Positions 25,740-34,878 of a stretch of DNA of 64,000 nucleotides are shown one piece after another (the stretch's first letter is position 1; each line of letters opens with the position of its first letter). A model generated the notes under the pieces. The model was not told the DNA's origin and made no database searches. It worked only from the letters and a program-made list of their open reading frames with translations. The stretch is from Methanobacterium sp. UBA44 (GTDB lineage Archaea; Methanobacteriota; Methanobacteria; Methanobacteriales; Methanobacteriaceae): positions 140,990 through 204,989 of the forward strand of contig DACV01000007.1 of NCBI GenBank assembly GCA_002494885.1, written 5' to 3'. The position numbers were made by a program, and so were the translations under genes.

Positions 25740-26357
25740 CTATCCTGATTTATCCATAAAAACAGCAGCAGCTTTCCTTGTTTTAGGGCTTGAACTCTCT
25801 AATTGCTCCTCTACGAACTTTTTAACCTTCTCTTTATTCTCAATTTCAGGATAAATCTTCTGCAAAGATTCTATTGAATGAGCTTTGATCATTTCTGTCT
25901 GCTTGCCCTGATGAATCTTATCGATGTTCAAAAGCATCTCAATTACCCTTTCTTGAAGTTTGGGCTTGTTCAAAGCAATTTTACTGGAATTCAATGCAAC
26001 ATGAGACGCGGTCATTGCTTTGCTCCCTCCAAGAATCCCATAATAATCGTTGAAAATAGTTTCAAATTTGTTTTCAGGATCTACAGCCGTAAGATTGGCC
26101 AGAATGTAGATTGCAATATATTTATGGTAATTATTTTTGCTTTTGAGCATTTCTACAAAATAATCCCATTTAACGTAGAGAAACTCAGGATTTTCCTCGC
26201 TTACAATCTCCAGTGTTTTAAAGCTATTACCTCTTATGATATTATTCTTTGATAAAATCCCTTCCATTAACTTTTCAAGTAAATCATCGTTATATAACAC
26301 TTTTTGGGCCAGTTCCTCAATATCAACCTTTTTTGCATCCAGATTATATCCTGACAT
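25740..26357 (-). CDS. HEAT-repeat protein
   Basis: This 205-residue all-helical protein has several HEAT-like repeats, for instance NNIIRGNSFKTLEIVSEENPE, NNYHKYIAIYILANLTAVDPE and SSSPKTRKAAAVFMDKSG. Such repeats mediate protein contacts; a PBS-lyase-like HEAT scaffold in energy metabolism is one option, but the partner is unknown. The start ATG at 26357 has the SD GAGGGAT. It follows the EFR1-type ferredoxin gene by 17 nt and is probably co-transcribed with it. Confidence 0.75.
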   Translation of the reverse strand: MSGYNLDAKKVDIEELAQKVLYNDDLLEKLMEGILSKNNIIRGNSFKTLEIVSEENPEFLYVKWDYFVEMLKSKNNYHKYIAIYILANLTAVDPENKFETIFNDYYGILGGSKAMTASHVALNSSKIALNKPKLQERVIEMLLNIDKIHQGKQTEMIKAHSIESLQKIYPEIENKEKVKKFVEEQLESSSPKTRKAAAVFMDKSG

Positions 26358-26374
26358 TTAAATCCCTCAATAAA

Positions 26375-27163
26375 TTATTTTAAAAATTCTTTTACCTTAA
26401 CCCCGCGGTACGTTTTACCTTTATAGTTAAATTTAGCAGGCATTGCTCTGCGCGGACAGAAAGAAACACACCTTAAACAATATTCGCAGTTTAATCCATG
26501 TTCTGGATATCCTTGTTCCCCTTCCTTTATGTTCTCAACAGGACATATATCAAAGCAAATTCCACATTTATTGCATTTTTCTCTGTCCGGATTAAATAGG
26601 AACCATTTCTGGTGCAGATCAACTCCAGTAAGTTTCAGAGCACCAATAGAGATAAAATGCATTGCATCGGATAAAACAGGGACTCTGCCCCATTCAGTTT
26701 TGCCATCTATAATGTCCAGAGCATATTTTTCTGCAGCAATCAGCCCTTTTTCCACTGTTTTTTTGTTGCTTTCCCTATCACGTATGAAAAATATGTTAGC
26801 AGGCATTTGAATCTCTTTTGCCCCAATAGGATTGTATCCTTGCTTTTTAACTATTTCACGCATAGGACCTATAATTCCTCCAGAGAACCCGCCAAGAGTA
26901 TCAACCATAAAAATATCAGTGCCTTCAGCTTTTGGTAAAGATTTTATAAATTCCCAGACAAATGGATACGTTGATAATACAGCTACAGGGAACGCTATTC
27001 CAATTGTATGCTCTAAATTAATAATAGAAGGATCTGATTCCTCAATTTTATGTATATTTACATTAATCCCATTCTTTTCAAAGGTTTCACTCATTTTCTT
27101 AACAACTAAGAGAGTATTTCCAGTTCCTGAAAAATAGTAAAAATCAATATCATTGATATGCAT
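26375..27163 (-). CDS. EFR1-family flavodoxin-ferredoxin protein
   Basis: This electron-transfer protein joins a flavodoxin-like N-terminal domain (FYYFSGTGNTLLVVKKM, the FMN phosphate loop) to a C-terminal pair of 4Fe-4S clusters, CNKCGICFDICPVENI and CEYCLRCVSFCPRRAMP. Its partner is unknown; the family is typical of strict anaerobes. The first ATG (27172) overlaps the SD GGAGATG with no spacing, so I prefer the second ATG at 27163, nine nt downstream of GGAG, giving 262 residues. It is followed by the HEAT-repeat gene in the same transcript. Confidence 0.88.
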   Translation of the reverse strand: MHINDIDFYYFSGTGNTLLVVKKMSETFEKNGINVNIHKIEESDPSIINLEHTIGIAFPVAVLSTYPFVWEFIKSLPKAEGTDIFMVDTLGGFSGGIIGPMREIVKKQGYNPIGAKEIQMPANIFFIRDRESNKKTVEKGLIAAEKYALDIIDGKTEWGRVPVLSDAMHFISIGALKLTGVDLHQKWFLFNPDREKCNKCGICFDICPVENIKEGEQGYPEHGLNCEYCLRCVSFCPRRAMPAKFNYKGKTYRGVKVKEFLK

Positions 27164-27172
27164 AATTTTCAT

Positions 27173-27630
27173 CTCCTATAATAATTAAAAAAAATAATAT
27201 TTAAATTATGCTTTTTCAATCTGGATGATCTCTCTTAACTTTACCTATTTTTATGATTAATACGGCTTCATTATTTTCCTGAAATAATTCTCTCTAATTG
27301 TTAATCTTAAAACGTGCCACACTGCATTTCAATATTTCATATCAAAACTAATCTATAAAATTTAATTTTTGTTACAAACACTTCATAATTTTATTAAATC
27401 AATAAGAGAATATTGTGTATTTTATTTGTAATAAGAACCCATACAGAAATTCAAAGGCCTAAATAATACATCTAAACATTTTTAGAAAATCATGGATAAC
27501 TTATATACTGATGAAAGTACAATATAAAATTGAAACAAAAATTATAAATAGAAGTTAAAAATTAAATTTAAGTTTTTAAAATTGAATTGAAATTTAGCTT
27601 TTTAATTATTTACTGAATGGAGATGTTACC
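27173..27630. other. Intergenic, divergent promoters, no gene seen
   Basis: About 460 nt of AT-rich sequence lie between the EFR1 gene and the coiled-coil gene, which point away from each other, so two promoters must lie here. AACTTATATACTG near 27487-27499 is a possible TATA element for the plus strand, though it is some 130 nt from the start. I see no RNA fold or repeat that I can support. Confidence 0.45.
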
Positions 27631-28146
27631 ATACGTAACCTAAATGAAGAACTAAACGCGTTTTTAGAGGATGCAGGGAAAAATAAAGAATTAAAAATCA
27701 TAGACAACGAACTAATAGATATGCAGAGCCAGCTTGAAGACCTTGAAAGCAAAAAAGCAAAATATCATAGGGACATTACTAATTTAAAAGCCAATATCGA
27801 GACCCTGAAAGAAAAAAAAGGATCCGATAAAAAATCAGTTGAAGATATCAAAAAGAAAGAAAAAAAATTGAATCAACTTGTAAATGAGTATGAACAGCTT
27901 GAAGTTAGTATAGATAAAAAAATTAGCGATATAACCTGTTTAAAAGATAAAAAGAATGAATTAATTAAAAAGTGCCTCATGAAGCTTCATTCTGATATGA
28001 AAAAACATCACCAGAAAGTGAATGAAGATCACGACAGGTATGTAGAACTGTACACAAAGGCAAGAGAAGAGAGGCATGTTTTAGAGAGAAAGATGATGAA
28101 TCTGAAATCAATAGTCTATAAAAATTACAAGGTGAGATTGGTATAA
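27631..28146 (+). CDS. Coiled-coil protein (apparent ATA start)
   Basis: This highly charged, nearly all-helical protein has long Lys/Glu coiled-coil stretches (SQLEDLESKKAKYHRD, LKANIETLKEKKG) and no enzyme motif. The first ATG in frame is at 27721 and has no SD. The open frame continues upstream to a stop at 27595 with good coiled-coil sequence (RNLNEELNAFLEDAGKNKE). The only SD (GGAG, 27619-27622) points to ATA at 27631, giving 171 residues. I therefore annotate the ATA start, with 27721 as the fallback. The role is unknown; structural or nucleoid-associated functions are possible. Confidence 0.6.
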   Translation: MRNLNEELNAFLEDAGKNKELKIIDNELIDMQSQLEDLESKKAKYHRDITNLKANIETLKEKKGSDKKSVEDIKKKEKKLNQLVNEYEQLEVSIDKKISDITCLKDKKNELIKKCLMKLHSDMKKHHQKVNEDHDRYVELYTKAREERHVLERKMMNLKSIVYKNYKVRLV

Positions 28147-28199
28147 CTAATTAATGATTTTAACAAAATAAAAAAAATATAAGAACTATGTGAGCTTGA

Positions 28200-28502
28200 T
28201 TAACCTCCGCCGTCACAGAGTTCTGTACTCATATCTACATCTTCGCCAATGGTTTTCTTCATCTTTTTGACTTTGTCCATGGCGTCTTCTTTTCGGCGTT
28301 TACTTCCAATTTTAGCTTCTTCTGATTTATTAATTGCTTGGATAAACTGGCTTTTATACCAGAGATCTGTTTTGTCTACCTTTATCCATGATCCACTATC
28401 TTCGCTTTTAATGTCTACAACCTTTCCGATTGTCCCCGTACCATTATAAATTACATATGATCCTTTTTCAACTGGTTTTCCGCATGAATCAAGACTTTCC
28501 AT
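28200..28502 (-). CDS. DUF2098 family protein
   Basis: This 100-residue conserved methanogen protein has an N-terminal SH3-like barrel (GSYVIYNGTGTIGKVVDI and WIKVDKTDLWYKSQFI) and a basic tail (KRRKEDAMDKVKKMKK). Function is unknown. The C-terminus ends in CDGGG. It follows the PRC-barrel gene by 15 nt on the same strand and has an SD-like GGGGGAA before the ATG at 28502, so the two form an operon. Confidence 0.75.
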   Translation of the reverse strand: MESLDSCGKPVEKGSYVIYNGTGTIGKVVDIKSEDSGSWIKVDKTDLWYKSQFIQAINKSEEAKIGSKRRKEDAMDKVKKMKKTIGEDVDMSTELCDGGG

Positions 28503-28517
28503 ACATTTTCCCCCTTT

Positions 28518-28799
28518 TTATTTATCGAGTTTGATCCTTTTTTTGGGTTTTTCTTCCTCTTCTGGAATCATTTCTTCAATCATTGACATTTCAATTTTTA
28601 AAATTAAATAATCACCTATACGGCTGATATCGTCAGGTTTAAATTCAAAATTTTTATTTCTACCGAACATTTCCCCAGTAGATACAAATATAGTGTCAAT
28701 AATCCCCTTTTCAGGCATTAAATCCAGGTCAGTAACTTTTCCTATTTCAATTGCATTTTTATCAAGAACTTTTTTGCCCAGAAATTCGCTCACTCGCAT
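28518..28799 (-). CDS. PRC-barrel domain protein
   Basis: This 93-residue protein is a single PRC-barrel: MRVSEFLGKKVLDKNAIEIGKVTDLDL is the typical opening, followed by the second strand pair (DTIFVST to FEFKPDDISRIGDYLILKIE). PRC-barrels bind RNA or other proteins; in archaea small ones have been linked to RNA-related and cell-division complexes, but which applies here is unclear. The tail EEEEKPKKRIKLDK is highly charged. It is first in a two-gene operon with DUF2098. Confidence 0.85.
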   Translation of the reverse strand: MRVSEFLGKKVLDKNAIEIGKVTDLDLMPEKGIIDTIFVSTGEMFGRNKNFEFKPDDISRIGDYLILKIEMSMIEEMIPEEEEKPKKRIKLDK

Positions 28800-28974
28800 G
28801 ACTTATCCCTCCACATGATTAAAACTTTGAATGATAATTTTATTTTATACTAAATTCTTGTTCTGATATATGGTAATTACTATAATTTAATCATTGCTAA
28901 TCTGGCAATATGTTAAATTCAGCCTTTCTTATAGGTTCAAACATTTTTGCTGCATTTCAGAATACCTTCTTTTT

Positions 28975-31341
28975 TCAGGCAACAAAAGGAATAGTAAAAT
29001 AAAAAGTAGAACCTCTGCCTAACTCTGATTCAACCCAGATTCGGCCACCATGGCGTTCTATAATCCTTTTAATTATTGCTAATCCAATTCCTGTGCCCTC
29101 ATATTTATCCATAGTGTGTAATCGTTTGAAAACTTCAAATATCCTATCAGTATACTGTTCTTCCATTCCAATTCCATTATCTGTAACATTAAAAATCCAT
29201 TCATTTTGACCTTTATTTGCTGAAATATGGATTAATGGTGGTTCATCTGGTTTTTTGAATTTAACTGCATTCCCTATAAAATTCTGAAAAATTCTAACCA
29301 TCTGGTCAGGATCTGCAATAACCTCTGGAAGAGGATCATGAAAAATTTCTGCTTTAGACTCCTTAATAATATATCGCATACTGAATGTGGCTTTTTTAAG
29401 ATTGGTATTCATATCTGTTTTCATAAATTCTGTTTCAGTCCTATCAATACGTGAATATTCAAGCAAACCTTGAATCATGTCTTTCATTCTTTTGGCAGCG
29501 GAACTCATAAAATCAAGAAATTCATCAGCATCAGGATCTAATTTATTTTTATAACGTCTTTCTATTAACTGTGAGTAACTGGCAATTGTCCGTAAAGGTT
29601 CTTGAAGATCGTGACTGGTTATATAAGCAAAACTCTGTAGTTCCTGATTTGAACGTTCCAATTCTTCTATTGTTTCTTTTAATTGTTTTTCTGCATGTTT
29701 TCTTTCGGTGATATCTCTGGAAATTGCAAGAATAACGTTTTTTCCTCTAAGGTTAAAAATATGGATACTAACTTCTACCGGAATCTTAGATCCCCATTTA
29801 GTTACATGGACTATTTCAAATGTTAAATGCTGACTTTTGATTAAATTTTTAGCATTTTCAACCATTTTTTGTCTAAATTGTGGATCAATTATTTTTATGG
29901 TATCCATTTTTAAAAATTCTTCTTTACTATAACCTAATCTTTCAGTTGCTATGTCATTCACCTCTATAAACTTTCCAGGAAGTCTATCTTCTCCTAATTT
30001 GACCAGTGTAATCATGTCATTGGCTCTATTGAATATTTCACGGAATTTTTCTTCACTCTCTTTCATGGACTCATAAGCCCTTTCAAGTTCATTTGTTCTT
30101 TTATGAACTATATTTTCTAACTCATACTGGGCTTTATGTGACTCTTCTTCTGCTTCTTTTTGTTCTGTAATGTCTTCAAGTATTTCTACTGCCCCGCTTA
30201 TTTCCCCATCAGAATCTTTAATTGCGCTTGCAATGGCCCGCAACCATTTCCCTTTTTTACCCTTATCTGGAAGGATTCCCCCGATTGGGAAGAACCCATC
30301 AGTTTCATACGCCCCTTTTATAATTTTAGATTTAAAACCGTATTCAGGGTACCACTTTGAAATTTCTTTATAGTTTTCATCAAGCACAAGATCAGCTAAT
30401 AATGGTCTTTCCTCTTCATAAAATGCTTTCCAATGATTTCTTGTTCCAATAACCTCTTCAGCAGTTACTCCACTGTATTCCTCAATTGCATTATTCCAGT
30501 AAAGAACCCTGTGATCTTTATCAATTACAAATATTAAAGCTGGAGAACTATGAATTATATCTTTTAATTTCTTTTCACTATTTCTTAATTCTTTTTCAAT
30601 CCTTTTACGCTCATTAATATCAATAAATGAACATACAATTCCAATGAATTCTCCTTTATCTCCAAAAACCATGCTGGCAAAAATTTCCGTGTAGAACATG
30701 GACCCATCTTTTCTTTCAGCCAAACTTTCGCCTCTCCAGCTTCCTTCTTTTTCTAAATCTGCTAAAGCTTTTAGGATTTTATCTTTATCCTGCCAAAAAT
30801 CAATTACATGCCTTCCAAGGACTTCCTCTTTCCTTTCAAATCCCCAAAGTTTTAAACATGAATCATTTACATAAACTAACCTATATCCTGTGTTTAAAAT
30901 TGCAAATGCACTTATTGATGACTTTATAGCCATGATTTTAAGTTTTGATTTTCTTTCTGTTACTTTAAATTCGGTTATGTCCTGAATTTGCACTAAAAAC
31001 CCAGAATCAGTAGAAGAAACTATATAGTCAATAAAAGCTTTTCCTTCTTTTATTGGAGTGTAAAATCCGCTTTTTTTAATATTATCAAAATCTAAAGATG
31101 ACTGGAAATTAATTGTGCCATTTTCAAATAATTTCTCCTTTCTTGAAGCAATCTGCGGATTATCAAATAAGTTAAGCCCTTGACAAACATCAAATGATGA
31201 AACTCCAGCTATTTTTAGTGCCGATTGGTTTGCCTCAGTTAATTTTCCCTCTTTATTATAAAAAAGAATTCCTATGGAGGATTTTTCAAAGATTTCCTTA
31301 AATTTATGGTCTGATTGTTCTAGAATTAGTCTCCTCTCCAT
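28975..31341 (-). CDS. Multi-PAS soluble sensor histidine kinase
   Basis: This 788-residue cytoplasmic sensor kinase has four PAS/PAC modules (roughly residues 10-110, 135-245, 255-400 and 425-550), then a HisKA helix with the phospho-acceptor in ITSHDLQEPLR, and a HATPase domain (NFIGNAVKF N-box, DNGIGM, GTGIGLAI G-box). No membrane helix is seen, so it senses an internal signal such as redox or a small ligand. No response regulator is adjacent; the stand-alone receiver protein at 53.3 kb is a possible partner. The start ATG is at 31341. Confidence 0.92.
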   Translation of the reverse strand: MERRLILEQSDHKFKEIFEKSSIGILFYNKEGKLTEANQSALKIAGVSSFDVCQGLNLFDNPQIASRKEKLFENGTINFQSSLDFDNIKKSGFYTPIKEGKAFIDYIVSSTDSGFLVQIQDITEFKVTERKSKLKIMAIKSSISAFAILNTGYRLVYVNDSCLKLWGFERKEEVLGRHVIDFWQDKDKILKALADLEKEGSWRGESLAERKDGSMFYTEIFASMVFGDKGEFIGIVCSFIDINERKRIEKELRNSEKKLKDIIHSSPALIFVIDKDHRVLYWNNAIEEYSGVTAEEVIGTRNHWKAFYEEERPLLADLVLDENYKEISKWYPEYGFKSKIIKGAYETDGFFPIGGILPDKGKKGKWLRAIASAIKDSDGEISGAVEILEDITEQKEAEEESHKAQYELENIVHKRTNELERAYESMKESEEKFREIFNRANDMITLVKLGEDRLPGKFIEVNDIATERLGYSKEEFLKMDTIKIIDPQFRQKMVENAKNLIKSQHLTFEIVHVTKWGSKIPVEVSIHIFNLRGKNVILAISRDITERKHAEKQLKETIEELERSNQELQSFAYITSHDLQEPLRTIASYSQLIERRYKNKLDPDADEFLDFMSSAAKRMKDMIQGLLEYSRIDRTETEFMKTDMNTNLKKATFSMRYIIKESKAEIFHDPLPEVIADPDQMVRIFQNFIGNAVKFKKPDEPPLIHISANKGQNEWIFNVTDNGIGMEEQYTDRIFEVFKRLHTMDKYEGTGIGLAIIKRIIERHGGRIWVESELGRGSTFYFTIPFVA

Positions 31342-31818
31342 GTTAATATAAATAACATTATAATATTATTTTATTAAGTAAATTTCTATTTGGCCTTATT
31401 ATACCTTTGTGCAGGGATTAAAAGGAGTTAAAACAAATGGATGAGGACTTATTAATTTCTCTAAACTCCTTATATCCCTCCGGGATATTTTAATTTGTAG
31501 TCACAAAACAAAATATTAGAGTTAAGATAAATGTGATTTGGTAATTATCACTAACATCACCTAAATTTACTTTATTAACACCCTAAAATTGAATAATAAG
31601 ATTTTTTCATTCAATTATAATACTAATTTTATTTTGAATATGTGATATTATGCACGCTCTTAACAATGGCTAATATTTTCATTAGAAATTTATTAGGTTA
31701 AATTATCTACTAAACAGCAGAATAGCCCTATAACGCAATTATGCTTTCAAAAATAATTAATTACAAATTAAAGAAACCCATATATAATTAATTTGATATA
31801 ATATATACTGGGGTTAAA
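31342..31818. other. Intergenic with a small SD-led frame and hairpins
   Basis: About 480 nt lie between the kinase (minus) and a 62-residue gene (plus). At 31437-31493 an 18-codon frame (MDEDLLISLNSLYPSGIF) follows the SD GGAG at 31424-31427. That SD lies in the arm AAGGAGTT (31422-31429), which can pair with AACTCCTT at 31464-31471 inside the small frame. A second stem, ATATCCC-TCC-GGGATAT, lies at the end of it. I see nothing else to annotate. Confidence 0.4.
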
Positions 31819-32007
31819 ATGTGTAACAAATATTTGATACAATCTGGTGAAAATGGAAATCTTTATGCCTATATCAATCTGGAAAAGAACCAGATAACTA
31901 TCTCCTTAGAAAATGAATGCTATCCCGAGGATCCTGAACTTAATACTGGCTTAACTATGGATCTTACTAAATTCAAGGAAGTAGCTCAGAGAATACTAAA
32001 TATTTAA
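31819..32007 (+). CDS. Small conserved hypothetical protein
   Basis: This 62-residue acidic protein (MCNKYLIQSGENGNLYAYI at its start) has beta-like strands followed by a C-terminal helix, and no known motif. The ATG follows GGGGTT, a weak SD. A TATA-like ATATAATATATAC lies about 20 nt upstream. I do not recognise it; the length and balanced composition suggest a folded cytoplasmic domain. Confidence 0.5.
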   Translation: MCNKYLIQSGENGNLYAYINLEKNQITISLENECYPEDPELNTGLTMDLTKFKEVAQRILNI

Positions 32008-32142
32008 ATACCCATTAAGAGAATTAAATATACTGAATTTCTAAACTAAAGAAATTAGTGATTTATCCAGAGCTCCATAAATCCACCGGAAATACAAAAT
32101 AATCCAAATATAATAAAAAAAATTAATTTTGAGTTGATTAAA

Positions 32143-32538
32143 ATAAACCTTAGAATTATAGGATTAGGTGCTCTTTTTAATGCTGTTTTAACCATTGTCT
32201 TATCAATAATCTTCTTTCCTCTCTTATTTTTAGGCCCTCTTATTGGAGGATTTTTAGCATCTTACTTCAGCAATGGATATGAAGATTATGATAAAATGGA
32301 TGAAAAAGATGGAATGGTTGTAGGAGCAATTTCAGGGATAATTGGAGGTTTAATAATAGGCTTATTATCCATTCCGGGTATTGGAAACATAAGTACCGTT
32401 ATAGAGTCTATATCAACAGCAATAGGAGTAACTGGAAGTACATTAATCGCTGGATATATTATCATCCAATTAGCACTGATTATGAGCTTCGTTTTAGGAT
32501 TAATAGGTGGAATCATCGGAGTAATGTTCAAAAAGTAA
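32143..32538 (+). CDS. DUF5518-like membrane protein (start TTG or ATA)
   Basis: This membrane protein of about 131-134 residues has four hydrophobic, Gly-rich segments (for example FFPLLFLGPLIGGFLASYF, GAISGIIGGLIIGLLSIPGIG, IMSFVLGLIGGIIGVMF) and a charged loop EDYDKMDEKDG. It resembles the DUF5518 type seen elsewhere in this window; function unknown. Two starts are possible: TTG at 32134, which lacks an SD, and ATA at 32143, preceded by GAGTTGAT at the usual spacing. I list the ATA start but consider it unproven. Confidence 0.6.
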   Translation: MNLRIIGLGALFNAVLTIVLSIIFFPLLFLGPLIGGFLASYFSNGYEDYDKMDEKDGMVVGAISGIIGGLIIGLLSIPGIGNISTVIESISTAIGVTGSTLIAGYIIIQLALIMSFVLGLIGGIIGVMFKK

Positions 32539-32679
32539 TGTAAAGTTTTTGAATTAGGATAATCCCATTGAATTAACGTTTAAATTAAATATATCACTAA
32601 AATATTTGATGAAATCACTTAAATTGTAATATGGTATGATATTAACTTTATTAATTTGATGAAACAATAAATATAATAC

Positions 32680-33774
32680 ATGAAATCCTCACTCAAAATA
32701 TTCACCATATTCGGAATTCCAATTGAATTGCATATTTCCTTTCTACTTTTGATGGTTCTTATTTATGCTGCTGCTTTTATAGGATTTATCTCATTATATT
32801 TTGCTTTTTTACTTACATTACTCTTTGTGACCGTTGTTATACATGAATTAAGTCATTCTTATGTGGCGAAAAGATATGGAGTGGGTATCGAAAGAATAGT
32901 ACTCTTTCCTATTGGTGGAGTATCTGCTATGGAAGAAATTCCCAAAGATCCAAACAAGGAACTTAAAATAGCACTTGCAGGCCCCTTAACAAATATCATA
33001 ATAGCTGTAATATGTCTTTTATTGGTTTTAATCCTTGGATATTCGGAATTTATTACATTAACCTCCATATTTCTGCTAAACACTGGAGAAACAAGTTTAG
33101 CTTTGTTCCTTATCAATTTTTTCGGGGTAAATCTCGTTCTGGGGGTTTTCAATTTGCTTCCCGCCTTCCCTATGGATGGAGGAAGGGTTTTGAGGGCTTA
33201 TCTTGCAAGAAACAGGGATTATTTAGATGCAACTAAAACTGCTGCCAAAGTTGGAAAACAGTTTGCAATTTTAATGGCCATCGCTGGAGTGGTTTTATTA
33301 AACTTTATTTTAATATTAATCGCCGTATTTATTTATCTTGGTGCAGATCAGGAGTATCAGGCAATACTAGTTTCAAATATGCTTGAAGGAGTTCTTGTTA
33401 AAGATATTATGACCAGTAACGTGGAAACATTAAATCCGGATAATACTGTTAACGAAGCCCTTTATAAGATGTTCAGGCAAAAACACATGGGTTATCCTGT
33501 TCTGGAAAATAATAAATTGGTAGGCATCATAACCTTTGATGATATCTCCAGAATACCCGAAGATAAAAGAGATACTCTTATTGGCGATATAATGACCAAA
33601 AATCTTATTTTAGCCTATCCAGAGGAAGGTGTAGCAACCGTTTTTGAAAAAATAAATAGAAAAGCAGTTGGAAGATTACCTGTGGTTGAAAATGACCAAT
33701 TAGTGGGAATAGTTTCAAAAACTGATGTAGTAAAGACCCTGGAGATGTTAGAGAAACAAAGGATAATGTCTTAA
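32680..33774 (+). CDS. Site-2-type membrane metalloprotease with two CBS domains
   Basis: This intramembrane zinc protease of the S2P/SpoIVFB type has its HExxH motif in VIHELSHSYVAKRYG and the second zinc ligand in NLLPAFPMDGGRVLRA. Some six hydrophobic segments cover residues 1-225. The C-terminal 130 residues form a pair of CBS domains (VKDIMTSNVETLNPDNTV and IGDIMTKNLILAYPEEG), which bind adenosyl ligands and may gate the protease by energy state. Substrate unknown; in bacteria such enzymes release membrane-bound regulators. The ATG at 32680 has no strong SD. Confidence 0.92.
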   Translation: MKSSLKIFTIFGIPIELHISFLLLMVLIYAAAFIGFISLYFAFLLTLLFVTVVIHELSHSYVAKRYGVGIERIVLFPIGGVSAMEEIPKDPNKELKIALAGPLTNIIIAVICLLLVLILGYSEFITLTSIFLLNTGETSLALFLINFFGVNLVLGVFNLLPAFPMDGGRVLRAYLARNRDYLDATKTAAKVGKQFAILMAIAGVVLLNFILILIAVFIYLGADQEYQAILVSNMLEGVLVKDIMTSNVETLNPDNTVNEALYKMFRQKHMGYPVLENNKLVGIITFDDISRIPEDKRDTLIGDIMTKNLILAYPEEGVATVFEKINRKAVGRLPVVENDQLVGIVSKTDVVKTLEMLEKQRIMS

Positions 33775-34136
33775 AGATAAAATTATGCTTTCCAAATTTA
33801 TGTTATAGATCATCTTAGATCTTATCTAACCAGTATCGAAATATAGACATTATTCCATCAAAATCTGTTTCCAATCATTATTAGAGTTAAAAAGCCTATT
33901 CAATCCAGAAAAATCTCAATAAAGATTTTAAACATGATAAAAATATTAAAATACTTTTAGTTTTTTATTTGTAAGTTAGAGAAATTTTTTAATGGAAAAA
34001 CCCCAGATATTATTATTCTGTATTTTAGAAAAATTTAAGTAAAAAAATGCAAATGATTAAATATTATGGATTCTAATTCTATTTAATATAATAATTAAAT
34101 CCATATATGTTTTTTTTATTTAAATGAAGGGATAAA
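33775..34136. other. Intergenic, nothing recognised
   Basis: About 360 nt of very AT-rich sequence between two plus-strand membrane protein genes. It must hold the promoter of the gene at 34137; AATATAATAATTAAATCCATATATG at its end offers TATA-like sequence. I see no repeat, RNA fold or supported small gene. Confidence 0.4.
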
Positions 34137-34688
34137 ATGGTTTATTGTCAAGAATGTGGAACTAAAAATGTAGATGATTCACAATTTTGTTATAAATGTG
34201 GAGCAAAAATAATCAAAAGTAATTTTGAGAATGTTAAATCGGCTGAAATCAATGAAATGGAAAAAACAGAAAAATCATCAGTATGGAAAGATTTCATCTC
34301 AATGTTAGATTTTTCAGCAATAGGAAAAGGTTTAGCAATTGGCCTTATAATCGGTATATTTACCGCAGGATTTATTGGAATATTTGTTGGAGGAATAATT
34401 ACAGGTTATTATGCAATTAACAAAAAAATTAAAGAATTAGTGATTAATGGATGGGTCTTAGGTTTTATTAGCATAATAATATGGACTATCATTGCACAGA
34501 TTTTTCAATCTGCATTTATTAAAGGATATTTAGAAACTGCAAACGTATTCGGCTCAACTGGTTTAGTATTAATGGCCATTACAATCGGTGCATTAATTGG
34601 CTCAATTCTAATTGGGTTAATTGGCTCAATTGGGGCATTAATAGGTTCAAAAATTTCAAAAAAGAAAAAATATGATAATTCATTTTGA
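34137..34688 (+). CDS. Zinc-ribbon membrane protein (DUF5518-like)
   Basis: This 183-residue protein starts with a zinc ribbon (YCQECGTKNVDDSQFCYKCG, two CxxC pairs within residues 3-22) followed by a linker and three to four Gly-rich membrane segments (KGLAIGLIIGIFTAGFIGIF, GALIGSILIGLIGSIGALIG). Many archaeal zinc-ribbon proteins of this build are of unknown role. The membrane part is like the DUF5518-type proteins at 7.6 and 32.1 kb. The start has the SD AAGGGAT. Confidence 0.75.
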   Translation: MVYCQECGTKNVDDSQFCYKCGAKIIKSNFENVKSAEINEMEKTEKSSVWKDFISMLDFSAIGKGLAIGLIIGIFTAGFIGIFVGGIITGYYAINKKIKELVINGWVLGFISIIIWTIIAQIFQSAFIKGYLETANVFGSTGLVLMAITIGALIGSILIGLIGSIGALIGSKISKKKKYDNSF

Positions 34689-34878
34689 ACTTTTTAGAAT
34701 CCCATAATTTCTCATTTGATTGAATTAAAAGACCAAATCTTATCTTTTTTAACTGGTATCATTATTTAACCAATAACTTTCCTTAAATAATTGAAATACC
34801 TAAAATATTAATCAAGCAGTTTAAAAATTTATGCTGTTTTACTATTAATTTAAAATAATTTTTCTGGTGAAAATAGCA

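Noticed and set aside
16190..25740. Integrative element with attachment sites
   Set aside because: No integrase, tRNA or flanking direct repeat was found at either border of the restriction island.
28200..28799. PRC-barrel pair as a ribosomal maturation factor RimM
   Set aside because: The PRC domain stands alone without the RimM N-terminal domain, and the neighbour is DUF2098.
33775..34136. Non-coding RNA gene in the gap after the site-2 protease
   Set aside because: No stable fold or GC-rich stretch stands out by eye in this AT-rich sequence.
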